A stretch of 64,000 bases of DNA, from positions 186,001 through 250,000 of the forward strand of contig JBPRGH010000139.1 of the NCBI GenBank assembly GCA_051418055.1. The letters run 5' to 3'. Of the stretch, positions 8,228 to 17,388 are shown piece by piece. The position numbers and the translations under genes were made by a program. The stretch is from JBPRGH01 sp051418055 (GTDB lineage Bacteria > Bacteroidota > Bacteroidia > Cytophagales > Cyclobacteriaceae). The notes beneath the pieces are model-generated. The model was not told the DNA's origin. It saw nothing but the letters and a program-made list of their open reading frames with translations, and did not search any database. Positions within the stretch are counted from its first letter, which is position 1. Every line of letters starts with the position of its first letter.

Positions 8228-10423
8228 TTAAGCTACAGTTTCTTTTGATTTCTTACAGAATATTTTGAGGAATTCACGGAGCTCTTTATAATCCTTCATT
8301 CGGTACTTCGCCTCTGTTGGTTTATTTCCAACCTTTATTGAGCATGATCCTTCAGGTAGTTTTTTAAATATATCTTCATCAGTCAGATCATCCCCGGCAG
8401 CTAAAATAAAATCTGATGGGAATTTTCTTAGCCATCTGTGCGTGGCTCTTCCTTTATTTACCTCAACATTTTTAATCTCCACAACTTTATCTCCTTCCAA
8501 AACATTAAGATTCATGTTTTGAGCCATATATTTTAAATGACTGATTATTTCCCTTGCTCTCAATTCTCCAAGACCTGTTTCTACTCTCCTGTAATGCCAG
8601 GCAAGAGAGTAATCTTTTTCTTCAATTAAGGACCTGGGTGTACGGTCAGTATAGCTTTGAAGTATCGGAATTATTTCCTTTTTCCAATTTGTGCTAATGG
8701 AATCTCTGGTTTTCCATTTTTCATTCCCTTCTTTATACCACACCCCATGCTCTGCAATAAGGTCTGCTCCAAGACCTCCCAACCATCTTTCCAGTGTTAC
8801 TTTATCCCTGCCACTGATAATTATTAGTTTTGTTTTAGGTAATTGTGCAAGATCCTTTAAGAGCTCTTTCAGCTCTTCATCCGGTTCTGTATCCTGCGGG
8901 TTTTGTGTGTAAGGCATTAATGTTCCATCATAATCTAACAGGAACATTCTACTGGATGCATCATTAAACTCTTTTTTTATTGTATTCTTTACCTTATTAT
9001 CGACATGTACAGTGGTAACATATTGCTTTTCACTTATAGCATTAAGCCTGTTCATAAAAAGGTTTACCCAATGATGGATATCAAACTTTCTGATGGTACT
9101 CTGCATTACCTCAAGATGTCGGCGTTGTTCATCCTCAGGCATGTTTAATGCTTCATAAATAGAATCAACCACCTGCATTTCATCATTAGGATTAATAATT
9201 ATTGCATCTGAAAGCTCTTTTGAAGCACCTGCCATTTCACTCAAGATCAATACCCCTGTTCCATCATGCCTGCTGGCTATATATTCCTTGGCGACCAGGT
9301 TCATTCCATCTCTCATTGGTGTAACCAATGCTACATCAGTCATTCGATAAAAAGCAGCAAGGTCCTGCAATGGGAATGAGCGATAAAAATAATGGATGGG
9401 GGTCCATTTCATTGTTCCGTGATTACCGTTGATCCTTCCTACCAGTTCATCTACTTCTTCTTTAAGATCCATGTATTTCTCTACAGTATCCCTTGAAGGG
9501 ACAACGATCATTACCAAAGAAATTTTTTCCTTGTATTCAGGATGTTTATCTAAAAAAGCATTAAATGCCCTTAACCGATTAGGTATACCTTTTGAATAGT
9601 CAAGACGGTCAATCGAAAGCATCATTTGCTGGTCACCCAGTGCTTTACGGTATTCTTTTTCCCGCTGAAGGGTTTCCTCTGCACCGGCGGTATCATGGTA
9701 TTTATTATAATCGATACCCATAGGGAAAGAATCAACCACAATTGTGCGGTTATCAATACGGATCTCACCATGGACATTACTATGAAAAGCAATACGATGA
9801 ACGGCACTCAGAAAATGACGCATATCATCAAATGTATGGAAGCCGATCAGGTCAGCGCCAAGCATTCCATTTATAAGCTGTTTGCGCCATGGCAACAGAC
9901 GGAATATTTCATAAGAAGGAAATGGGATATGATTAAAAAAACCAATATTTATATCAGGTAGCTTTTGACGGACCATTCCCGGGACTAGAAGAAGCTGATA
10001 ATCATGGATCCAGATGATATCACCTTCTCTGGCATGTTTTACAATAGCATCTGCAAATTTTTTATTTACCCTTTGGTAAGCTTCCCAGTAATCATTATCA
10101 TATACTACATACTGATTAAAGTAGTGAAAAGTAGGCCAGAGAGTTTCATTGCTAAACCCTTCATAAAATAGCTCGATTTCCTCTCTTGTAAGAAAAACCG
10201 GCCGCATATTTTCCTCTTTCAGACGTGCTTTAACTTTTTCCTTATTTTCTTTTGATTTTATATCTGTTCCTGGCCAGCCTACCCAGATATTATCCCCCTG
10301 CTTATAAATTGATCCAAGACCTGTTGCCAAACCTCCTTCACTCGTACGATAGCTTATTGAACCATCATTATCTTTTTCTATTTTAAGCGGTAATCTATTA
10401 GATACAATTATAGTTCTTGGCAT
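8228..10423 (-). CDS. otsAB: Bifunctional trehalose-6-phosphate synthase/phosphatase (731 aa)
   Basis: A fusion that makes trehalose from UDP-glucose and glucose-6-phosphate in two steps. The N-terminal GT20 synthase (about 1-465) shows the SNRLP opening, the GWPG loop, WIHDYQLLLVPGMVR, the IDRLDYSKGIP donor-site segment and the MRDGMNLVAKEY region. The C-terminal HAD phosphatase (about 490-725) has the DYDGTLMP nucleophile motif (Asp497, with Asp499 as acid/base), the IISGRD motif and GDDLTDEDIF near the end. All catalytic motifs of both halves are present, so the protein should complete the pathway alone. It is cytoplasmic; the product is a compatible solute for osmotic and desiccation stress. 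It lies 94 bases after the NTF2-like gene on the same strand. Confidence 0.95.
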   Translation of the reverse strand: MPRTIIVSNRLPLKIEKDNDGSISYRTSEGGLATGLGSIYKQGDNIWVGWPGTDIKSKENKEKVKARLKEENMRPVFLTREEIELFYEGFSNETLWPTFHYFNQYVVYDNDYWEAYQRVNKKFADAIVKHAREGDIIWIHDYQLLLVPGMVRQKLPDINIGFFNHIPFPSYEIFRLLPWRKQLINGMLGADLIGFHTFDDMRHFLSAVHRIAFHSNVHGEIRIDNRTIVVDSFPMGIDYNKYHDTAGAEETLQREKEYRKALGDQQMMLSIDRLDYSKGIPNRLRAFNAFLDKHPEYKEKISLVMIVVPSRDTVEKYMDLKEEVDELVGRINGNHGTMKWTPIHYFYRSFPLQDLAAFYRMTDVALVTPMRDGMNLVAKEYIASRHDGTGVLILSEMAGASKELSDAIIINPNDEMQVVDSIYEALNMPEDEQRRHLEVMQSTIRKFDIHHWVNLFMNRLNAISEKQYVTTVHVDNKVKNTIKKEFNDASSRMFLLDYDGTLMPYTQNPQDTEPDEELKELLKDLAQLPKTKLIIISGRDKVTLERWLGGLGADLIAEHGVWYKEGNEKWKTRDSISTNWKKEIIPILQSYTDRTPRSLIEEKDYSLAWHYRRVETGLGELRAREIISHLKYMAQNMNLNVLEGDKVVEIKNVEVNKGRATHRWLRKFPSDFILAAGDDLTDEDIFKKLPEGSCSIKVGNKPTEAKYRMKDYKELREFLKIFCKKSKETVA

Positions 10424-10517
10424 GGTCGCAGATTGGGTAATTGTTACTTTTTTAAATTAATAAATATTGTGCAGATTTTCATATAAATAACAGGAAATAA
10501 GTATGGGTGTTTAACTA

Positions 10518-11372
10518 TTATTCTATCTCTTTCCTTACAAAAGAAACAATTTTCCAGTCCCCTTTTTCCTGTTGCTGCCAGATGGTGAGATTTCTTTGAA
10601 TGGTTTTATTTGAAATATCCTGCTTTCTATCATATACCTTATACTCCCAAACTGTCAATGTATAAGCAAGATCATCAGCAAAGGTTAATTCTTCCAAGCC
10701 TTCAAGTTTGTAGGAGACCTGAAGGTTTTCATTGTTAAAAAGGTTTTTATATTTCTGCAGAAGGTCACTGCTTGTTAAATATTTTCCATTAAAGGTTGAA
10801 AGCCCTTTTACCTGATCATCATAAAGCCCCATAAGCCCTTCGAGGTCTTTATTATTAAAATAAGCGCTCCAGTCCAGCATTTGGGTTTCGATAGCCTGTT
10901 TTGTAGAATGACTATTTAATTTATTCATCTCCAGTACATTGCCTCCATAGGCTTTTCGCATTACCCACTTATTATTCTCCTTCTGCCATTGAATCATCCC
11001 CTTATTTTCGGAATAATATAAGGTGTCAGTGCTGTTGGATGGAAAGATCAGGTAATCCCAATTAACCTCAGTAATACCCGTATCCTCCATTACTTCAACA
11101 TCCTCAACACTATAATTGATCATGGCATTATATGCCGGGTTCTCTATTAAGCTTCGATAATAATCACGTATGCCAGCTGCATCATATGCAATATCGGGAA
11201 AAAAGGTTTCCCTGTATTTCTTGCTGACGACCATCATCATACTATCGAGGTTGCTATTATTATGTGCTTTCTGAAAATTATAGAGCTGCTTTTTAATTTC
11301 AAGCTCGTCTGCTGATTGGCCCTGTACGGTGGTAACAAAAAATGTACAGCATACCAGGAATATATATTTCAT
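10518..11372 (-). CDS. Secreted protein with two NTF2-like (SnoaL/DUF4440) domains (284 aa)
   Basis: A signal peptide (MKYIFLVCCTFFVTTVQGQ) precedes two similar cone-shaped NTF2-like units. The first (about 25-150) contains the helix KKQLYNFQKAHNNSNLDSMM and the second (about 160-284) contains ETQMLDWSAYFNNKDLEGLMGLY. Both show the DUF4440/SnoaL pattern of a helix with an xxYxxxDxxxxxxL rhythm followed by curved strands ending in WKIVSF. The family covers small-molecule binding and ketosteroid-isomerase-like folds, and the function here is not known. It lies just upstream of the trehalose gene and is divergent from the MoeB-like gene. Confidence 0.65.
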   Translation of the reverse strand: MKYIFLVCCTFFVTTVQGQSADELEIKKQLYNFQKAHNNSNLDSMMMVVSKKYRETFFPDIAYDAAGIRDYYRSLIENPAYNAMINYSVEDVEVMEDTGITEVNWDYLIFPSNSTDTLYYSENKGMIQWQKENNKWVMRKAYGGNVLEMNKLNSHSTKQAIETQMLDWSAYFNNKDLEGLMGLYDDQVKGLSTFNGKYLTSSDLLQKYKNLFNNENLQVSYKLEGLEELTFADDLAYTLTVWEYKVYDRKQDISNKTIQRNLTIWQQQEKGDWKIVSFVRKEIE

Positions 11373-11443
11373 TAGATTTTTTTATTTATCAAAATGATTA
11401 ACAGGTTAATAGATCATAAGTTTTTAAATTTACAGCAGATAAT

Positions 11444-12553
11444 ATGCTACTAACAAAAGAAGAAAAAGAACGCTATAGCCGCCATTTGGCACTTCCGGAT
11501 TTTACAGAAGAGCATCAGCTAAAGCTAAAGAAGGCACGCGTACTTGTTATTGGTGCAGGCGGCCTTGGCTCACCTTTATTACTATATCTGGCTGCGGCCG
11601 GAATTGGCACAATAGGAATTGTAGAAGGTGATAATGTTGACCTCAGCAATTTACAACGACAGATTATTTACAGGTCGGATCAAACAGGCAAATCAAAAAT
11701 TGTTATTGCAGCAGAAGAAATAAGGAGGCTGAATCCTTCAATTGATGTTGTACTTCATAAAAGCTTCCTTACAAAAGCCAATGCACTTGAAATAATTGAA
11801 AAATATGATCTGGTGGCCGATGGAAGTGATAATTTTGGTACCCGCTATTTAGTCAATGATGCTTGTGTGCTTTTAAAAAAACCATTGGTGCATGGAGCTG
11901 TTTTTCGATATGAAGGACAACTTGCTATTTTTAATGCTGTTAAAAAAGATGGCCAGCGCGGACCTAACTACAGAAACCTGTTTCCCGAACCGCCTTCTGC
12001 TGATAGCATTCCAAATTGTGCCGAAGGGGGTGTTTTAGGTGCATTACCCGGTATTATAGGAAGTATGCAGGCTGCAGAGGTGGTCAAGCTGGTAACGGGA
12101 ATTGGAGATCCTTTAACAGGTAAATTGTTTATTTTTGATCTTCATAGCTTTTCTTCCCAAACGGTTGATTTTAGTGCTATGCCTCCGTACGAAATAAAAG
12201 AATTAGTTGAATACGATATAACTTGTGAAACAAATATGAAAGAAGTAACGGTAAAAGAACTTAAGGAAATGATGGATAAGGATGAAGATATCCAGTTGAT
12301 TGATGTTCGCGAACCCTATGAATATGACATTGCTAATTTAGGCGCCGAATTAATACCACTGCATGAAATACCTTCTTCAGAAGAAAAAATTAGCAAAGAT
12401 AAGAAGGTAGTAATCCATTGTAAATCAGGAGGAAGAAGCGGACAGGCAGTTAAAATACTGGAACAAAAGTATGGGTTTGAAAATCTTTACAACCTGAAAG
12501 GCGGCATCCTTGCCTGGGCCGATGAGATAGATCCTGAGGTGGAGAAGTATTAA
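11444..12553 (+). CDS. MoeB/ThiF-family adenylyltransferase with C-terminal rhodanese domain (369 aa)
   Basis: An E1-like enzyme that adenylates the GG terminus of a ubiquitin-like sulfur carrier and transfers sulfur to it. The ThiF domain (about 8-245) has the GAGGLGSP nucleotide loop (37-44), the DNVDLSNLQRQ segment and the conserved Cys192 in PNCAEGG. The rhodanese domain (about 265-365) has the active-site loop CKSGGRSG with Cys326. The two zinc-binding CxxC pairs of E. coli MoeB are absent (the first reads NYRN), as in MoeZ-type proteins. Its partner could be MoaD or the ThiS encoded at 60.8 kb. It stands alone, convergent with the OmpA gene. Confidence 0.88.
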   Translation: MLLTKEEKERYSRHLALPDFTEEHQLKLKKARVLVIGAGGLGSPLLLYLAAAGIGTIGIVEGDNVDLSNLQRQIIYRSDQTGKSKIVIAAEEIRRLNPSIDVVLHKSFLTKANALEIIEKYDLVADGSDNFGTRYLVNDACVLLKKPLVHGAVFRYEGQLAIFNAVKKDGQRGPNYRNLFPEPPSADSIPNCAEGGVLGALPGIIGSMQAAEVVKLVTGIGDPLTGKLFIFDLHSFSSQTVDFSAMPPYEIKELVEYDITCETNMKEVTVKELKEMMDKDEDIQLIDVREPYEYDIANLGAELIPLHEIPSSEEKISKDKKVVIHCKSGGRSGQAVKILEQKYGFENLYNLKGGILAWADEIDPEVEKY

Positions 12554-12568
12554 AGCCAGGAAGAAGGA

Positions 12569-12633
12569 AGCATGAAGAAGGAAGCTTCAGGTAATACTTC
12601 GTGCTTCAGGCTTCCCACTTCCTTCTTCATGCT
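12569..12633. terminator. Long inverted repeat between convergent genes, likely bidirectional terminator
   Basis: A 16-bp perfect inverted repeat (12569-12584 with 12618-12633) encloses about 33 bases rich in GCTTC/GAAGC motifs. The right arm overlaps the first two bases of the stop codon of the OmpA-family gene. There is no clean T tract, so it may be a repeat element that serves as a transcription barrier. Confidence 0.5.
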
Positions 12634-14107
12634 ATTCAACTATAACAAACTCTACCCTTCTGTTTTTCATCCGGTTTTCTTCGGAATCATCAGTAAATAA
12701 TGGTCTGCTGCCACCGTAGCCTTTTCCTTTTATTCTTCTTTTAGAAATACCCTGCTCTACAAGATAATCTTTTACAGCTTCTACTCTCATCTTTGAAAGC
12801 TTCAGGTTAGCTTTTTGTGAACCCCTGGTATCAGTATGCCCTTCCAGTCTGATCTTCAGGTCCGGATTATCTTTCATCAGCTTAACCACCTGGTTCAGTT
12901 CATCATAGGATTGTGGCAATAATCTTGCCCTTGATTGTTCAAAAAGCACATCTTCCAATACTACCCTTGTTCCTTTTTCAATAGGTTTTAATGAAATAAT
13001 AATAGCTTCAGCATCATCTCCTAAAATAAAGCCTTCTTCTCCAGGCAAAAATCCGGGTGCGGCTGCTTGTATAGTATATGGACCTTTAGCATATTCTGAC
13101 AGATTAAATCCTGATACATCAACTTTAACAGGATAATCTTTTGAGAGGCTGTCAATCAGCACAACATCTGCTACTAAACGATCCCCTGTTCTTTCATTGA
13201 CAACGAAGAGGATTAATTCAGACTCCTCACTCTCAGGCAATTTACCGTACTGATGGATCTTTATATCTCCATAACCATCACTGTTTTTAGTAGATGAATA
13301 AACGGATTGATTCCTATCGGGATAATTAATAAACCCTATCTCGCGACCCTGGCTGTTGATCGAATCGCCAAGAGGCACAGGAGCTGACCATTTCGTCCAG
13401 GTATTATCCAACCGGCGGCTGAAAAAAACATCACTGCTTCCCGGCCCCGCTTCCCTGCCATTAGAGGAAAAATAAAGTGTTGAATCTTCACTTCTATAGT
13501 AAGGAGTAAACTCCTGATAAGGCGTATTAATGGTATTTCCAAGATTTACCGGTTCTCTCCAACTGCCATCAGCATTTCTCAATATCACATAAATATCTTC
13601 TGCTCCTCTGGTATAAAAACCTTCAAATGACATAAGCAATATATTTTCATCTTCTGAAAGCCAACCACTCTGATGGGCTGATACATTCCGAAAATAAGGA
13701 ATTGCAATATTTACAGGATCTGACCATTGAGTCCCAACTTTTTTAGAATAAGCAATACCCTGTGTCTTTGGACGACTTTTATCAGTATAATGATTATGCA
13801 GATAAATGACAGAACCGTCAGCATTAAAGCCTAACACTCCATTCCATCCCCTTGAATTAATTACATCGCCTCCATGTTGTGGTACACCCCAGATCCCATT
13901 TTCCTGTTTTTCGGAAAACCATATATCCCCCGGGTCACGCTCACCATCAATATTCTGCGGATGACTAGCACGTGTAAAATAAAGACGTTCTCCATCAGGA
14001 GACAATATGGGATTCTCTTCATTATAAACTGTATTTATCAGCTCAACAGACTGAGCATAAACAGGTGAAAGAGCAGCAAAAACAAATAATATAGTTAACA
14101 ATTTCAT
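12632..14107 (-). CDS. OmpA-family outer-membrane protein with PD40 propeller (491 aa)
   Basis: A signal peptide (MKLLTILFVFAALSPVYAQ) is followed by a WD40/PD40-type propeller (about 20-270) with repeated blades such as ENPILSPDGERLYFTR and TPYYRSEDSTLYFSSNGR. A short carboxypeptidase-like linker domain comes next (about 280-370). The C-terminal OmpA domain (about 380-490) binds peptidoglycan; it has EGHTDTRGS and NLKLSKMRVEAVKDYL, and RRVEF near the end. The architecture is typical of Bacteroidota proteins linking the outer membrane to the wall; related proteins serve in gliding or type IX secretion, but I cannot assign that here. The start at 14107 is preferred over the ATG at 14113 because the predicted transcript start is near 14115 and only the shorter form begins with the signal peptide. 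Confidence 0.85.
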   Translation of the reverse strand: MKLLTILFVFAALSPVYAQSVELINTVYNEENPILSPDGERLYFTRASHPQNIDGERDPGDIWFSEKQENGIWGVPQHGGDVINSRGWNGVLGFNADGSVIYLHNHYTDKSRPKTQGIAYSKKVGTQWSDPVNIAIPYFRNVSAHQSGWLSEDENILLMSFEGFYTRGAEDIYVILRNADGSWREPVNLGNTINTPYQEFTPYYRSEDSTLYFSSNGREAGPGSSDVFFSRRLDNTWTKWSAPVPLGDSINSQGREIGFINYPDRNQSVYSSTKNSDGYGDIKIHQYGKLPESEESELILFVVNERTGDRLVADVVLIDSLSKDYPVKVDVSGFNLSEYAKGPYTIQAAAPGFLPGEEGFILGDDAEAIIISLKPIEKGTRVVLEDVLFEQSRARLLPQSYDELNQVVKLMKDNPDLKIRLEGHTDTRGSQKANLKLSKMRVEAVKDYLVEQGISKRRIKGKGYGGSRPLFTDDSEENRMKNRRVEFVIVE

Positions 14108-14120
14108 AATCATGTTAACA

Positions 14121-14153
14121 CAAAAATAATGCTATAACATTTTGAAACCTAAA
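14121..14153 (-). promoter_or_regulatory. Promoter of the OmpA/PD40 gene
   Basis: On the minus strand TATTTTTG (14121-14128) is a perfect match to TAnnTTTG. TTTA (14150-14153) lies 21 bases upstream as a -33 element. The leader to the ATG at 14107 would be very short, about 8 bases. Confidence 0.55.
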
Positions 14154-14326
14154 ATAAGCCTTTTTCGTTGGGTTGATAGTATTACTATTAGGTATGTTTG
14201 CAGGCTTATTTATACGCAAAAATTAATAACGGCAAAAATGATATGATCACCTGCTATTTAAAACATATTGTGTATTTATGAATTTCATATGTTAAGAATC
14301 CTGATGCGATTTATAAATAAAAGTTA

Positions 14327-16045
14327 ATGAACGACCACTTTACCATCACACAGCGCTTTTGGAATTTACTGAAACCGGATAAAACCGAAATCAGAAATAT
14401 CTATATATATGCCATATTTAACGGTTTGGTATATCTTTCATTGCCTTTGGGGATTCAGGCAATAGTAAACCTTATACAAGGGGGGCGTGTAAGCACCTCC
14501 TGGATAGTATTGGTTGCTCTAGTAGTATTAGGCGTTTCACTCATGGGAGTATTGCAGATATTTCAATTGCGAATCACAGAAAACCTTCAGCAGAAGATAT
14601 TTACACGGGCAGCTTTTGAATTTGCATATCGGATACCGAAGATTCGCATGGAGGAGCTATACAGGCATTATGCTCCCGAACTAATGAACCGTTTCTTTGA
14701 TACCATTACTGTTCAGAAGGGGCTTTCTAAGATACTGATAGAATTTTCAACAGCTACCTTACAGGTAATTTTCGGTTTGATCCTGTTATCTCTGTACCAT
14801 CCCTTTTTTATTGCTTTTAGTATGTTACTTGTAGTGGTAATATATGCTATTTTCCGATTTACAGCTAAAAGAGGACTGGCAACAAGTCTTGAAGAATCTA
14901 AATATAAATATTCCCTGGCTCACTGGCTTGAGGAGCTGGCACGTTCCGGTATTACTTTTAAACTTGCCGGGAAAACAGATCTTCCTTTGCAGCGAGCAGA
15001 TGCTCATGTAGGTGATTATCTTCAGGCAAGAGAAAACCACTTTAAGGTCCTTATCCAGCAGTTCTCGTTAATGATATTCTTTAAAGTGCTGGTAATAGCA
15101 GGGCTTTTGGCTATTGGTGGAATGTTGGTAATGAATCAGGATATGAATATTGGCCAGTTTGTAGCTGCTGAGATTATTATATTCATGGTAATCAATTCCG
15201 TAGAGAAACTAATCCGGAGCTTTGAAATTATTTATGATGTATTAACTGCCCTGGAAAAGATTGGACAGGTTACGGATATGGAACTTGAAAAGGTAGATGG
15301 GCGTAATTTATCTGAAACTATAGACGGTGGTTTGGAAGTTGAAATGCAAAGCGTGAGCTTTTCATATCCCGGGCATCAGAAGAAAACACTTAAAAATATT
15401 TCATTAAAAATAAAAAAAGGAGAACGGGTTGTGATAACAGGGCCTAATGGTGCCGGTAAAAGCACCTTATTATATATTATGGCTGGCTTATATGATGTTC
15501 AGGAGGGTCAAATCACCTATAATGGACTACCCAAGGGAAATCTTGACCTTTGTTCCCTCAGGTCTGTTATCGGAGATTTTCTTACACAAGAACAGCTATT
15601 TGAAGGCACTGTAATTGAAAATATTGCTATGGGAAGGGAAAATGCCACATTTGAAAACATCAAATGGGTAGTGGAAAATCTAGGATTAACAGATTTTATA
15701 AATAGCCTCCCCCGTGGTTATGATTCTATTATAGACCCCCAGGGTAAAAAACTACCTCGCAGCATTATACAAAAATTATTAATTGCCAGAAGTATAGCTG
15801 ACAAACCAAAGTTGCTGCTTCTTGAAGATACTTTTGAACACCTGGAGGAGCAAGACCGTCATGAGGCAATTAAGTTTCTGACCAACAAAGAGCATGGATG
15901 GTCAATATTATCTATCTCCTCCGATCCTGATCTTCTGGAAAATATGGACACAATAGCTATTATGAAAAATGGCAGGATTGAAAAAATTGGAAGTTATAAC
16001 GAAATGAGGAACCTATTAAATTTTAGGCGGGACAAAAATGCTTAA
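14327..16045 (+). CDS. ABC exporter, fused membrane and nucleotide-binding domains, degenerate NBD (572 aa)
   Basis: A half-transporter of the HlyB/type I secretion class without a peptidase domain. Six membrane helices (about 20-300) precede the ATPase domain (about 330-565). Walker A is intact (GPNGAGKST, about 372-380). The ABC signature expected as LSGGQ reads LPRSI (476-480). Walker B ends in LLLLED with Glu500-Asp501, the reverse of the usual Asp-Glu. The switch histidine is replaced by serine (SISSD, about 529-533). Binding of ATP therefore looks possible, but canonical hydrolysis is doubtful. The following hlyD gene overlaps it by 8 bases, so the two are co-translated. The reading frame is clean, which argues for a conserved variant and not decay. 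Substrate unknown. Confidence 0.85.
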   Translation: MNDHFTITQRFWNLLKPDKTEIRNIYIYAIFNGLVYLSLPLGIQAIVNLIQGGRVSTSWIVLVALVVLGVSLMGVLQIFQLRITENLQQKIFTRAAFEFAYRIPKIRMEELYRHYAPELMNRFFDTITVQKGLSKILIEFSTATLQVIFGLILLSLYHPFFIAFSMLLVVVIYAIFRFTAKRGLATSLEESKYKYSLAHWLEELARSGITFKLAGKTDLPLQRADAHVGDYLQARENHFKVLIQQFSLMIFFKVLVIAGLLAIGGMLVMNQDMNIGQFVAAEIIIFMVINSVEKLIRSFEIIYDVLTALEKIGQVTDMELEKVDGRNLSETIDGGLEVEMQSVSFSYPGHQKKTLKNISLKIKKGERVVITGPNGAGKSTLLYIMAGLYDVQEGQITYNGLPKGNLDLCSLRSVIGDFLTQEQLFEGTVIENIAMGRENATFENIKWVVENLGLTDFINSLPRGYDSIIDPQGKKLPRSIIQKLLIARSIADKPKLLLLEDTFEHLEEQDRHEAIKFLTNKEHGWSILSISSDPDLLENMDTIAIMKNGRIEKIGSYNEMRNLLNFRRDKNA

Positions 16046-17387
16046 TATTTCAAAACATAAAGTAAGATCATATATTAATCACGAGAAGTATAAATCTCTA
16101 AGCAATGTAGAAAACCGTAAATCAACCAAATGGCTGATCAGGTTGCTCACCGGGTTTTTTATATTGATCTTATTGATTTTCTTCTTGCCCTGGACACAAA
16201 ACATTCGCTCGGAAGGAAATGTAACAACATTAAAACCAGATCAGCGGCCACAGACAATCCATTCGGTGCTACCGGGTAGGATTGAAGAATGGTTTGTACT
16301 GGAAGGTGATTATGTACAGAAAGGCGATACTATTATATTCATTTCAGAAGTGAAAGATGAATATTTTGATCCAAATCTTTTGACACGTACAAAGGAGCAG
16401 ATCCAGGCAAAAGAGATGGCTGTTCGCTCCTACGAAGAGAAGGTTAAAGCACTCAATAATCAAATAGAAGCTTTAGCTGAAACAAGGGTGTTAAAATTAG
16501 AGCAGGCTGAAAACAAAGTAAAGCAAGCGCATCTGAGAATAGCCAGTGACAGCATGGATTATCGGGCAGCAGTCACTAATTATGAAATAGCCCAGCAGCA
16601 ACTTGAGCGGACCGAACAATTATATCAGGAAGGGCTAAAATCTTTAACAGATCTGGAAACTCGCAGGCTCAATGTGCAAAAAACAAAGGCAGACATGATT
16701 TCGGCAGAAAACAAATTACTTACCAGCCGCAATGAATTGATTAATGCAATGGTCGAGCTTTCATCGATAGAGGCGCAGTTCAGGGATGAGATCTCCAAGG
16801 CGCAGTCTGAAAAGTTTACTGCCCTATCTAATAAATTTGACGCTGAAGCTGCCATGACAAAGCTGCAAAATCAATACAGTAATTATGTGGTGCGTACGGG
16901 CATGTATTATATAACCGCCCCACAAAATGGATATATAACTGAAACATTGCAGGCAGGAATTGGTGAGCTTGTTAAAGAGGGTGAGCCATTGATAAGTATA
17001 ATGCCTGCTAATTTTCAACTGGCTGTAGAGATGTATGTAAAGCCTCTGGACCTTCCTTTATTGAAAAAAGGTCAGGATGTACGTATACAATTTGAAGGAT
17101 GGCCAGCCATTGTATTCTCCGGATGGCCAAATGTTAGCTACGGTACCTATGGAGGTGAAATTTTTGCAATTGATAATTTTATAAGTAAAAATGGTAAGTT
17201 CCGTGTCTTAGTAGCTCCTGACCCTCAAACTGAACCATGGCCGGATGCATTGCGGCCCGGATCAGGAACCTCAAGTATGGTGTTGCTAAAAGACGTTCCC
17301 ATCTGGTATGAATTATGGCGTCAGATCAATGGATTCCCACCTGATTACTATACTGAAGAAATGATCACACAGGTTGAAACGAAATAA
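16038..17387 (+). CDS. HlyD-family periplasmic adaptor protein (449 aa)
   Basis: The membrane-fusion partner linking the inner-membrane ABC exporter to the TolC-like channel. An N-terminal cytoplasmic segment is followed by one membrane helix (about 34-55). Next come half of a lipoyl/barrel-sandwich domain (PGRIEEWFVLEGDYVQKGD, about 83-101), a long alpha-helical hairpin (about 125-290, rich in Glu, Gln, Lys and Ala), the second lipoyl half (ITAPQNGYITETLQ) and a beta-barrel domain with LLKKGQDVRIQF. The ATG at 16038 lies inside the end of the ABC gene, an 8-base overlap. Size and order match the type I secretion or efflux adaptors. Confidence 0.9.
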   Translation: MLNISKHKVRSYINHEKYKSLSNVENRKSTKWLIRLLTGFFILILLIFFLPWTQNIRSEGNVTTLKPDQRPQTIHSVLPGRIEEWFVLEGDYVQKGDTIIFISEVKDEYFDPNLLTRTKEQIQAKEMAVRSYEEKVKALNNQIEALAETRVLKLEQAENKVKQAHLRIASDSMDYRAAVTNYEIAQQQLERTEQLYQEGLKSLTDLETRRLNVQKTKADMISAENKLLTSRNELINAMVELSSIEAQFRDEISKAQSEKFTALSNKFDAEAAMTKLQNQYSNYVVRTGMYYITAPQNGYITETLQAGIGELVKEGEPLISIMPANFQLAVEMYVKPLDLPLLKKGQDVRIQFEGWPAIVFSGWPNVSYGTYGGEIFAIDNFISKNGKFRVLVAPDPQTEPWPDALRPGSGTSSMVLLKDVPIWYELWRQINGFPPDYYTEEMITQVETK

Positions 17388-17388
17388 A

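Noticed and set aside
11373..11443. Promoter for the MoeB-like gene at TAAATTTA near 11426
   Set aside because: The last base of the box mismatches and no TTG lies at the right spacing, so I did not list it.
14327..16045. Pseudogene call for the ABC protein with altered motifs
   Set aside because: The frame is full length with an intact Walker A and membrane domain, and it is coupled to hlyD by overlap, which fits a conserved variant better than decay.
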